Of a DNA stretch of 64,000 nt, positions 27,732 through 35,120 are shown piece after piece; position 1 is the first letter of the stretch, and each line of letters opens with the position of its first letter. The notes under the pieces are model-generated. The model had not been told where the DNA came from. It did no database searches and saw only the letters and a program-made list of their open reading frames with translations. Position numbers and translations under genes: made by a program. The stretch comes from Streptomyces sp. P9-A4. GTDB taxonomy: Bacteria > Actinomycetota > Actinomycetes > Streptomycetales > Streptomycetaceae. The stretch spans positions 2,428,501 through 2,492,500 of the forward strand of contig NZ_JAZIFY010000001.1 in the NCBI RefSeq assembly GCF_036634195.1, in the 5' to 3' direction.

Positions 27732-28943
27732 ATGGCCGACGCCACCGTCGACACCCTTGCCTCGGTTCCCGTCGCGGTCATCGGTGCCGGTCCAGCAGGC
27801 CTGATGCTGGCGCACCTGCTCGGTCGCGCGGGTGTCGAGACGATCGTGCTCGACACCCGTACCCGGCACGAGATCGAGACGACGCAGCGGGCCGGGATCC
27901 TGGAGGCCGACGTGGCCCGGGACCTCGTCGACACCGGCGTCTCCGACCGGATCCTCAGCGAGGGGTACGAGCACGAGGGCGTCGAGCTGCGCGTCGACGG
28001 CCGGCCGCACCGCATCGACTTCCAGGAGCTGGTCGGCGCCTCGGTCTGGCTCTACCCGCAGACCGACGTCTTCGTCGACCTGGCGAACGCCCGGGACCGG
28101 GACGGCGGCACGGTCCACTTCGGCATCCGGGACACCGAGGTCCTCGACATCACGACCGACGCCCCGCGCGTCCGCTACACCTCGCCCGACGGGGCCCGCC
28201 ACGAGATCCGGGCCCGGTACGTGGTCGGCGCGGACGGCTCGCGCAGCATGTGCCGCGACCTGGTCCCCGAGGACCGGCGGATGCGCTACGGCAAGGAATA
28301 CCCCTTCGCCTGGTTCGGCATCCTGGCCGAGGCGCCGATGAGCGCGCCCGAGCTGATCTACGCCCACTCCGAGCACGGCTTCGCGCTGATCAGCCAGCGC
28401 ACCGAGAGCGTGCAGCGGATGTACTTCCAGTGCGACCCCGACGAGTCCGTCGACGCCTGGTCCGACGACCGCATCTGGGAGACCCTCCAGGCGCGCGTGG
28501 CCGGCCACGACGGCTTCCAGCTCAAAGAGGGGGCCATCACCGAGAAGACGGTGCTGCGCTTCCGTTCCTTCGTGCAGCAACCGATGCGGTGGGGCTCCAT
28601 GGTCCTGGCGGGCGACGCGGCGCACACCGTGCCGCCCACCGGGGCACGCGGGCTCAACCTCGCGCTGCACGACGTGAAGGTGCTCGCCGAGATCCTGCTC
28701 AGGGCTCTCGGCGACGCCGGCGAGGGCGCGCTGGAGGAGTACGAGCCGCGCGCCCTCCAGCGGGTCTGGCGGGCCCAGAACTTCTCGTACTGGATGACCC
28801 GGCTCCTGCACACCGCGCCCGGCGCCTCGCCGTACGACCTGCGGCGTCAGCTCGGCGAGCTGGACAACGTGGTGGGGACGCGCGCCGGGCGCGCCTACCT
28901 CGCGGAGCAGTACACCGGCTGGCCCACCCGCCCCCAGAACTGA
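27732..28943 (+). CDS. pobA: 4-hydroxybenzoate 3-monooxygenase (p-hydroxybenzoate hydroxylase)
   Basis: A 403-residue FAD-dependent hydroxylase converting 4-hydroxybenzoate to protocatechuate. Motifs: the dinucleotide fold VIGAGPAGLMLAHLL at about residues 17-31, the PobA-type QRAGILEADVARDL segment, the DG-type motif VGADGSRSMCRD, and the second FAD motif GDAAHTVPPTGARGLNLA. Length is close to the usual 394 residues. It opens a head-to-tail run of genes that degrade the product by 4,5-cleavage. AGGAG ribosome site before the ATG. Confidence 0.95.
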   Translation: MADATVDTLASVPVAVIGAGPAGLMLAHLLGRAGVETIVLDTRTRHEIETTQRAGILEADVARDLVDTGVSDRILSEGYEHEGVELRVDGRPHRIDFQELVGASVWLYPQTDVFVDLANARDRDGGTVHFGIRDTEVLDITTDAPRVRYTSPDGARHEIRARYVVGADGSRSMCRDLVPEDRRMRYGKEYPFAWFGILAEAPMSAPELIYAHSEHGFALISQRTESVQRMYFQCDPDESVDAWSDDRIWETLQARVAGHDGFQLKEGAITEKTVLRFRSFVQQPMRWGSMVLAGDAAHTVPPTGARGLNLALHDVKVLAEILLRALGDAGEGALEEYEPRALQRVWRAQNFSYWMTRLLHTAPGASPYDLRRQLGELDNVVGTRAGRAYLAEQYTGWPTRPQN

Positions 28944-28966
28944 CCCGAAGAGCACCGGGAGTACTC

Positions 28967-29992
28967 ATGATCATCGACTGTCACGGTCACTTCACCACCG
29001 CTCCGCCGCAGCTGGCCCAGTGGCGCGACCGGCAGGTGGCGGCGGCCGGTTCCGGCGGCGACGCGCCCGACCCCGACGACCTGGTCATCAGTGACGACGA
29101 CCTGCGCGAGGCGATCGAGGGCAACCAGCTGCGGCTCATGGACGAGCGCGGCAGCGATCTGACGGTCTTCTCGCCGCGGGCCAGCTTCATGGCGCACCAC
29201 ATCGGCGACTTCGCGGTCTCCTCGGTGTGGTCGCGGATCTGCAACGACCTGGTCCACCGCGTCAGCACCCTCTACCCCGACCGCTTCGCGATGGGCGCGA
29301 TGCTGCCGCAGTCCCCGGGCGTCGACCCGGCGACCTGTCTGCCCGAGCTGCGCCGCGCGGTCGAGGAGCTCGGCGCGGTGACGGTCAACCTCAACCCCGA
29401 CCCGTCGGGCGGCAGGTGGACCGCGCCGCCGCTGACCGACCGCAGCTGGTACCCGCTGTACGAGGCGATGGTCGAGTACGACGTGCCCGCGATGATCCAC
29501 GTCAGCACCTCGTGCAACCCGGCCTTCCACACCACCGGCGCCCACTACCTGAACGCCGACACCACGGCGTTCATGCAGCTGGTCCAGGGCGATCTGTTCG
29601 CCGACTTCCCGACGCTACGGTTCGTGATCCCGCACGGCGGCGGCGCGGTGCCGTACCACTGGGGCCGGTTCCGCGGCCTGGCGATGGCGCTCGGCAAGCC
29701 GGACCCCGAGGCGCTGCTGGACAACGTCTTCTTCGACACCTGCGTCTACCACCAGCCGGGCATCGACCTGCTCACCCGCGTGATCCCCAGCCGTTCCGTC
29801 CTGTTCGCCAGCGAGATGATCGGCGCCGTCCGCGACATCGACCCGCGCACGGGCCACCACTTCGACGACACCAAGCGGTACGTCGAGGCCACCCCGCACC
29901 TCTCGGACGAGCAGCGAGCCGCCGTCTACTCCGGCAACGCCCTGCGCGTCTACCCCCGGCTCGCCGCGCGCCTCGCCGCCGCCGGCCGCTGA
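28967..29992 (+). CDS. ligJ: 4-oxalomesaconate hydratase (LigJ type, amidohydrolase fold)
   Basis: A 341-residue member of the amidohydrolase-2 family. It begins MIIDCHGHFTT with the HxH metal motif and contains VIPHGGGAVPYHWGRFRG, FDTCVYHQPGIDLL and LFASEMIGAVRD, strings characteristic of 4-oxalomesaconate hydratase. The reaction hydrates 4-oxalomesaconate to 4-carboxy-4-hydroxy-2-oxoadipate in the protocatechuate 4,5-cleavage pathway. Start ATG 28967 follows GGGAG; the frame upstream is antisense to nothing but overlaps pobA. It is placed between pobA and the aldolase gene. Confidence 0.88.
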   Translation: MIIDCHGHFTTAPPQLAQWRDRQVAAAGSGGDAPDPDDLVISDDDLREAIEGNQLRLMDERGSDLTVFSPRASFMAHHIGDFAVSSVWSRICNDLVHRVSTLYPDRFAMGAMLPQSPGVDPATCLPELRRAVEELGAVTVNLNPDPSGGRWTAPPLTDRSWYPLYEAMVEYDVPAMIHVSTSCNPAFHTTGAHYLNADTTAFMQLVQGDLFADFPTLRFVIPHGGGAVPYHWGRFRGLAMALGKPDPEALLDNVFFDTCVYHQPGIDLLTRVIPSRSVLFASEMIGAVRDIDPRTGHHFDDTKRYVEATPHLSDEQRAAVYSGNALRVYPRLAARLAAAGR

Positions 29993-30023
29993 CCGGCCAC
30001 CGACCGACCAAGGAGAAGAGCAC

Positions 30024-30713
30024 ATGCAGCACACCGAGATCGGTGTCGTCCACACCTCGGTCACCCGGGCCGACCCGGACGCGGTCGCCGCGCTGTCGGC
30101 GTTCGGCGTGGCGACGATCCACGAGGCGATGGGCCGGGTCGGGCTGATGCGCCCCTACCTGCGCCCCGTCTACCCGACGGCCCGGATGTGCGGCACGGCG
30201 GTGACCGTCCTGCTGCAGCCCGGCGACAACTGGATGATGCACGTCGTCGCCGAGCAGATCCGCGAGGGCGACGTGGTGGTCGCGGCCTGCACGACGGAGA
30301 GCGAGGACGGCTTCTTCGGCGACCTGCTCGCCACCTCGTTCCGCGCCCGGGGCTGCCGGGGCCTGGTCATCGACGGCGGTGTGCGCGACGTGGCCGACCT
30401 GGAGCGGATGGACTTCCCGGTCTTCTCCCGCGCGGTCAACGCCAAGGGCACGGTCAAGGCCACCCTCGGCTCGGTCAACGTGCCGGTGATCTGCGGCAAC
30501 GCCCTGGTCCGGCCCGGTGACGTCGTCGTGGCGGACGCCGACGGCGTCGTGGTGGTGCCGCGCGAGCGGGCCGCCGAGGTCGCAGCGGCGGCGGCCGCCC
30601 GGGAGGCCAACGAGGAGGGCAAGCGCGAGCGGTTCCGCGCCGGCGAACTCGGCCTGGACATGTACAAGATGCGCGGCCCGCTGGCCGAGCTCGGCCTTCG
30701 CTACGAGGACTGA
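30024..30713 (+). CDS. ligK: 4-carboxy-4-hydroxy-2-oxoadipate aldolase / oxaloacetate decarboxylase (RraA-like)
   Basis: A 229-residue RraA/HMG-aldolase-fold protein. Seen: ATIHEAMGRVGLM near the N-terminus, GDNWMMHVVAEQIREGDVVV, the substrate and metal motif GCRGLVIDGGVRDV (R-D pair), NVPVICGNALVRPGDVVVADADGVVVVP. The length and the LigK/GalC-like N-terminus fit the class II aldolase that cleaves 4-carboxy-4-hydroxy-2-oxoadipate to pyruvate and oxaloacetate, the last step of the pathway. AAGGAGAAG ribosome site; 31 bases after ligJ. Confidence 0.9.
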   Translation: MQHTEIGVVHTSVTRADPDAVAALSAFGVATIHEAMGRVGLMRPYLRPVYPTARMCGTAVTVLLQPGDNWMMHVVAEQIREGDVVVAACTTESEDGFFGDLLATSFRARGCRGLVIDGGVRDVADLERMDFPVFSRAVNAKGTVKATLGSVNVPVICGNALVRPGDVVVADADGVVVVPRERAAEVAAAAAAREANEEGKRERFRAGELGLDMYKMRGPLAELGLRYED

Positions 30714-30765
30714 CGAAGGTGGACGAGGACGGACGAGGCCTGACGACGACCGACGAGGACCGACG

Positions 30766-31683
30766 ATGACCGACTTCGAGAAGACCCCCGGCTGGCTGGA
30801 CTGGTACGCCGGTCCGAGCCGGCCCCGCTTCGAGGTGCCCGAGGGCGCCGTCGACGCGCACTGCCACGTCTTCGGGCCGGGCGCGGAGTTCCCCTTCGCC
30901 CCGGAGCGGAAGTACACCCCCTGCGACGCGTCCAAGGACCAGCTCTTCCAGCTGCGCGACCACCTGGGCTTCGCCCGTAACGTCGTGGTCCAGGCGACCT
31001 GCCACGGCGCCGACAACAGCGCCATGGCCGACGCCCTGCGGGCCTCCGGCGGCCTGGCCCGGGGCGTCGCCACCGTACGGCCGGACATCTCTGACGCGGA
31101 GCTGCGGGAGCTGCACGAGGCGGGTGTCCGCGGTGTGCGGTTCAACTTCGTCAAGCGGCTCGTCGACGCGGCGCCCCGGCAGGACCTGTGGGACGTCGTC
31201 GAGCGCATCGCGCCGTACGGCTGGCACGTCGTCGTCTACTTCGAGGCGGCCGACCTCGCCGACCTGCGCGAGTTCTTCCTGTCGATCCCCGTGCCGCTGG
31301 TCATCGACCACATGGGCCGGCCCGATGTCACCAAGGACCCGGAAGGACCGGAGTTCGAGGCGTTCCTGAACTTCATGCGGGCGAAGCCGGACATATGGTG
31401 CAAGGTCTCCTGCCCGGAGCGGCTGTCGACCGACGGTCCGCCGGCCCTCGACGGGGAGCGGGCGCCGTACCGCGACGTCGTCCCGTTCGCCCGGCGGGTG
31501 GTCGAGGAGTTCCCCGACCGCGTGCTGTGGGGCACCGACTGGCCGCACCCCAACCTGACCGACCACATGCCCGACGACGGTCTGCTCGTCGACTTCGTCC
31601 CGGACATCGCGACGACGCCGGAGCTGCGGCGCAAGCTGCTCGTCGACAACCCGACGCGCCTGTACTGGCCCGAAGCCGACTGA
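30766..31683 (+). CDS. ligI: 2-pyrone-4,6-dicarboxylate hydrolase (LigI)
   Basis: A 305-residue amidohydrolase-superfamily lactonase. It shows AVDAHCHVFGP (HxH), a FVKRLVD segment, YFEAADLADL, VIDHMGRPDV and the terminal GTDWPHPNL with the active-site aspartate. This matches LigI, which opens 2-pyrone-4,6-dicarboxylate to 4-oxalomesaconate without needing a bound metal. ATG 30766 sits in a short repetitive GACGAGGAC-rich spacer after ligK; the frame is open upstream but there is no better start. Confidence 0.92.
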   Translation: MTDFEKTPGWLDWYAGPSRPRFEVPEGAVDAHCHVFGPGAEFPFAPERKYTPCDASKDQLFQLRDHLGFARNVVVQATCHGADNSAMADALRASGGLARGVATVRPDISDAELRELHEAGVRGVRFNFVKRLVDAAPRQDLWDVVERIAPYGWHVVVYFEAADLADLREFFLSIPVPLVIDHMGRPDVTKDPEGPEFEAFLNFMRAKPDIWCKVSCPERLSTDGPPALDGERAPYRDVVPFARRVVEEFPDRVLWGTDWPHPNLTDHMPDDGLLVDFVPDIATTPELRRKLLVDNPTRLYWPEAD

Positions 31684-31708
31684 CCCGCCTCACGATTGGA
31701 GTCCGGGC

Positions 31709-33016
31709 ATGGCACTGGACAAGACGTACAAACTGGTTCCGGGAACCACCATCTTCGACGCCGAGCAGTCCGCCAAGGGCTACCACCTCAACCAGTTCTG
31801 CATGTCGCTGATGACAGCGGAGAACCGGGCGCTGTACCTCGCCGACGAGCGCGCCTACCTGGACGCGTGGCCGCTGCGCGAGGAGCAGAAGCAGGCGCTG
31901 CTCGACCGCGACCTCAACGCGGCGATGCGCGAGGGCGGCAACATCTACTTCCTCGCCAAGTGGGGGGCGACGCTGGGCCTGTCGTTCCAGCAGATGGCGG
32001 GCTCCATGACCGGCATGACCGAGCAGGAGTACCGCGACATGATGGTCGGCGGCGGCCGCTCCGTCGAGGGCAACCGCATCGACCACGCCGTCCTCGACGC
32101 CGCCTACGCCGACCCGAACCCGCCGGCCGAGCACGCCACGATCACCGGTGCGGTCTTCACCTCGCACGTGCCCGCGATCGGTGCGGCGATGGACCTCGGG
32201 AAGACCGAGGAGCCTTACTGGAAGCCGGTCTTCGAGGGGTACGAGTACTCCCGGCGGTGGGAGCGGGAGAACGTCCCCGACGTCATCTTCCTGGTCTACA
32301 ACGACCACGCCAGCTCCTTCGACCAGTCGCTGATCCCGACCTTCGTGCTCGGCACCGGCGCGGCCTACCCCACCGCCGACGAGGGGTACGGGCCCCGCCC
32401 GGTCCCCGGCATCGAGGGCGACCCCGACCTGGCCGCGCACATCGCGCACTCGCTGATCAGGGACGACTTCGACCTCACCCTCGTCAACGAGATGACCGTC
32501 GACCACGGCCTCACCGTCCCGCTGTCGCTGATGTTCGGCGACGTCGAGAAGTGGCCGTGCAAGGTGATTCCCTTCCACGTCAACGTGGTGCAGTACCCGG
32601 TGCCGTCCGGCGCCCGGTGCTTCAAGCTCGGGCAGGCGCTGCGCAGGGCGATCGAGTCCTACGACAGGCCGCTGAACGTCCAGGTGTGGGGCACCGGCGG
32701 CATGAGCCACCAGCTGCAGGGCCCGCGCGCGGGACTCATCAACCGGGAATGGGACAACGCCTTCCTCGACCGGCTGATCGACGACCCGGCCGGCCTGGCG
32801 GAGGTGCCGCACCTGGAGTACGTGGAGGAGGCCGGCTCGGAAGGCATCGAGCTGGTCATGTGGCTGATCGCCCGCGGCGCGATGAGCGACCTCGACGAGT
32901 CCGGTGAGATCGAGGTCAAGCACCGCTTCTACCATGTGCCCGCGTCCAACACCGCCGTCGGCCATCTGATCCTGGAAAACCACCCGCGGGCCCAGGAGCC
33001 CGCCGTGAAGGAGTGA
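31709..33016 (+). CDS. ligAB: Protocatechuate 4,5-dioxygenase, alpha and beta subunits fused (LigAB)
   Basis: A 435-residue protein joining both subunits of the extradiol dioxygenase. Residues about 1-120 are the LigA (alpha) domain: YHLNQFCMSLM, ERAYLDAWPLREEQKQALLDRD, NIYFLAKWGATLG. Residues about 145-430 are the LigB (beta) domain with the iron-ligand region TSHVPAIG, VYNDHASSFD, NEMTVDHGL and VIPFHVNVVQYP. In Sphingobium the two are separate chains. The enzyme opens protocatechuate to 4-carboxy-2-hydroxymuconate-6-semialdehyde. GGAG ribosome site, 25 bases after ligI and four bases before ligC. Confidence 0.95.
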   Translation: MALDKTYKLVPGTTIFDAEQSAKGYHLNQFCMSLMTAENRALYLADERAYLDAWPLREEQKQALLDRDLNAAMREGGNIYFLAKWGATLGLSFQQMAGSMTGMTEQEYRDMMVGGGRSVEGNRIDHAVLDAAYADPNPPAEHATITGAVFTSHVPAIGAAMDLGKTEEPYWKPVFEGYEYSRRWERENVPDVIFLVYNDHASSFDQSLIPTFVLGTGAAYPTADEGYGPRPVPGIEGDPDLAAHIAHSLIRDDFDLTLVNEMTVDHGLTVPLSLMFGDVEKWPCKVIPFHVNVVQYPVPSGARCFKLGQALRRAIESYDRPLNVQVWGTGGMSHQLQGPRAGLINREWDNAFLDRLIDDPAGLAEVPHLEYVEEAGSEGIELVMWLIARGAMSDLDESGEIEVKHRFYHVPASNTAVGHLILENHPRAQEPAVKE

Positions 33017-33020
33017 CGAC

Positions 33021-33995
33021 ATGACTGACGACCAGACCGTACGGATCGCCCTGGCCGGAGGCGGCGCCTTCGGTGCCAAGCACGCGGCCGCGCTCCGGCG
33101 GATCAAGGGCGTCGAGGTCGCCGCCGTCGTGAGCAGCAGCCTGGAGAGCGGCCGGAAGTTCGCCGCGGAGCAGGGCATCGACCGCGCCGTCGCCGACCTG
33201 GACGAGGTCCTGGCGATGGACGACGTCGACGCCGTCATCCTGGCCACGCCCACGCCGATGCACGCCGCGCAGACGCTGGCCTGCCTCGAAGCGGGCAAGC
33301 ACGTCCAGACCGAGATCCCGCTGGCCGCGTCCCTGGCCGACGCCGAGGCGTGCCTGGCGGCCCAGCAGCGCACCGGGCTCGTCGCCATGGTGGGCCACAC
33401 CCGGCGCTTCAACCCGAGCCACCAGTGGGTGCGGCAGCAGGTCCGGGCGGGGGACTTCTCCATCCAGCAGATGGACGTGCAGACGTACTTCTTCCGCCGT
33501 ACGAACCTCAACGCCCTCGGCAAGCCGCGCTCCTGGACCGACCACCTGCTGTGGCACCACGCCGCGCACACCGTCGACCTGTTCGCGTACCAGACCGGGT
33601 CGCCGATCGTGCAGGCCAACGCCATGCAGGGGCCGATCCACCCCGAGCTGGGCATCGCGATGGACATGTCCATCCAGCTCCGCGCGGAGAACGGCGCCCT
33701 CTGCACCCTGTCGCTGTCCTTCAACAACGACGGCCCGCTGGGCACCTTCTTCCGGTACATCGGCGACACCGGCACCTACCTCGCGCGGTACGACGACCTG
33801 GTCACCGGCAAGGACGAGCCGATCGACGTGAGCGGGGTCGACGTCTCGCTGGACGGCATCGAGCTCCAGGACCGCGAGTTCGTCGCCGCGATCCGCGAGG
33901 GCCGCGAGCCGAACTCCTCCATCGCCCAGGTGATGCCGTGCTACCGGACGCTGGCGGACCTGGAGAAGCAGCTCGACGCCGTCGCGGGCGCGTGA
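33021..33995 (+). CDS. ligC: 4-carboxy-2-hydroxymuconate-6-semialdehyde dehydrogenase (LigC)
   Basis: A 324-residue Gfo/Idh/MocA-family oxidoreductase. The NAD(P) motif ALAGGGAFGAKHAAAL is at residues 10-25, followed by ATPTPMHA and the EIPLAAS (EKP-equivalent) segment, then GHTRRFNPSHQWV and HHAAHTVDLF, which are typical of LigC. It oxidises the ring-fission semialdehyde in its hemiacetal form to 2-pyrone-4,6-dicarboxylate. It starts five bases after ligAB and its stop overlaps the aldo/keto reductase start (GTGA). Confidence 0.93.
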   Translation: MTDDQTVRIALAGGGAFGAKHAAALRRIKGVEVAAVVSSSLESGRKFAAEQGIDRAVADLDEVLAMDDVDAVILATPTPMHAAQTLACLEAGKHVQTEIPLAASLADAEACLAAQQRTGLVAMVGHTRRFNPSHQWVRQQVRAGDFSIQQMDVQTYFFRRTNLNALGKPRSWTDHLLWHHAAHTVDLFAYQTGSPIVQANAMQGPIHPELGIAMDMSIQLRAENGALCTLSLSFNNDGPLGTFFRYIGDTGTYLARYDDLVTGKDEPIDVSGVDVSLDGIELQDREFVAAIREGREPNSSIAQVMPCYRTLADLEKQLDAVAGA

Positions 33996-35029
33996 GTACG
34001 GCGAGTGCGGCACCGGCGGGCGGCTCCGGCCGCTCGCCGCGCCGGATCGGCCCGTTCGAGGTCCCCGCGATCGGCCTGGGGTGCATGAACCTCAGTCACG
34101 CGTACGGGGTCGCCCCGGAGCCCGAGGCGGCGGAGAAGCTGCTCCTGGCCGCCCTGGACCAGGGGGTCACGCTCTTCGACACGGCCGCGCTGTACGGCTT
34201 CGGCGCCAACGAGTCGCTGGTCGGCCGGGTCCTGTCCGGCCACCGGGACCGGATCGTGCTGGCCAGCAAGTGCGGGATGACCGGTGTCGACGGGCGGCGG
34301 GTCATCGACGGCCGCCCCGAGACCGTCCGCCGCACCGCCGACGAGGCGCTGGCCCGGCTGCGTACCGATGTGATCGACCTGTACTACCTGCACCGGATCG
34401 ACCGGCAGGTCCCGGTCGAGGAGAGCGTCGGCGCGATGGCCGGGCTCGTCGAGGCCGGGAAGGTACGCGCGCTGGGTCTGTCGGAGGCGTCGGCCGCGAC
34501 GCTGCGGCGGGCCCACGCGGTGCATCCGATCGCCGCGCTCCAGAACGAGTACAGCCTCTGGTCGCGCAACCCCGAGCAGGGCACCCTGGCGGCGGCCCGC
34601 GAGCTGGGCGTCGCCCTGGTGGCGTTCAGCCCGCTGGCCCGCGGTTTCCTGACGGCGACCCCACCGGACCTCGACGGCCTCCCGGCCGGTGACATCCGGC
34701 GGGGCATGCCGCGTTTCGGCGCCGACCACTACCCGGCCAACCTGCTGCTGCGCCGCGAACTGGCCCGGCTCGCGGAGGACGCCGGTGTGACGCTCGCGCA
34801 GCTGGCGCTGGCCTGGGTCCTCTCCCGGGGCCCGCACGTCCTCGCGATCCCCGGCACCCGCTCGACGGCCCATCTGACGGAGAACCTGTCCACCCTGGAC
34901 CGGACCGTCCCCGCCGAGACCCTCGAAGCGGCGGGCCGCATCCTGAACGCGACGACGGTGCGGGGCCCCCGCTACAACGACCCCACCCTCGCGGAGATCG
35001 ACACCGAACGCTGCGGGACGGCGGGTTAG
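33992..35029 (+). CDS. Aldo/keto reductase at the end of the aromatic operon
   Basis: A 345-residue AKR (TIM-barrel) oxidoreductase. It shows IGLGCMNLSHAYG, DTAALYGFGANE with the catalytic Asp and Tyr, the catalytic lysine in LASKCG, the YYLHRID histidine segment and the NADPH-binding IPGTRS. The GTG overlaps the ligC stop, so it is clearly part of the operon, yet the 4,5-cleavage pathway has no known AKR step. It could reduce an aldehyde precursor or an off-pathway semialdehyde; this is not resolved by sequence. A hairpin follows the stop. Confidence 0.9.
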   Translation: MSTASAAPAGGSGRSPRRIGPFEVPAIGLGCMNLSHAYGVAPEPEAAEKLLLAALDQGVTLFDTAALYGFGANESLVGRVLSGHRDRIVLASKCGMTGVDGRRVIDGRPETVRRTADEALARLRTDVIDLYYLHRIDRQVPVEESVGAMAGLVEAGKVRALGLSEASAATLRRAHAVHPIAALQNEYSLWSRNPEQGTLAAARELGVALVAFSPLARGFLTATPPDLDGLPAGDIRRGMPRFGADHYPANLLLRRELARLAEDAGVTLAQLALAWVLSRGPHVLAIPGTRSTAHLTENLSTLDRTVPAETLEAAGRILNATTVRGPRYNDPTLAEIDTERCGTAG

Positions 35030-35049
35030 AACGCCCCCGGACAGACGAC

Positions 35050-35079
35050 GACCCCGGCCCGCTGACGCGGTCCGGGGTC
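35050..35079. terminator. Bidirectional hairpin between convergent genes
   Basis: GACCCCGG pairs with CCGGGGTC around a GC-rich loop, between the ends of the aldo/keto reductase and the thioester-domain protein. It can serve both strands; no T tract. A second, weaker hairpin (ACGGGTT...ATCCCGT) follows at about 35096-35111. Confidence 0.65.
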
Positions 35080-35120
35080 GAGCGTTCTCACGGAACGGGT
35101 TCATCCCGTGGGGGTCGGGC

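Noticed and set aside
26423..29992. A single 1189-residue plus-strand frame ending in the LigJ-like sequence.
   Set aside because: Only its last 341 residues, from 28967, are protein-like; the rest is antisense or out of frame to the ModA-like, IclR and pobA genes.
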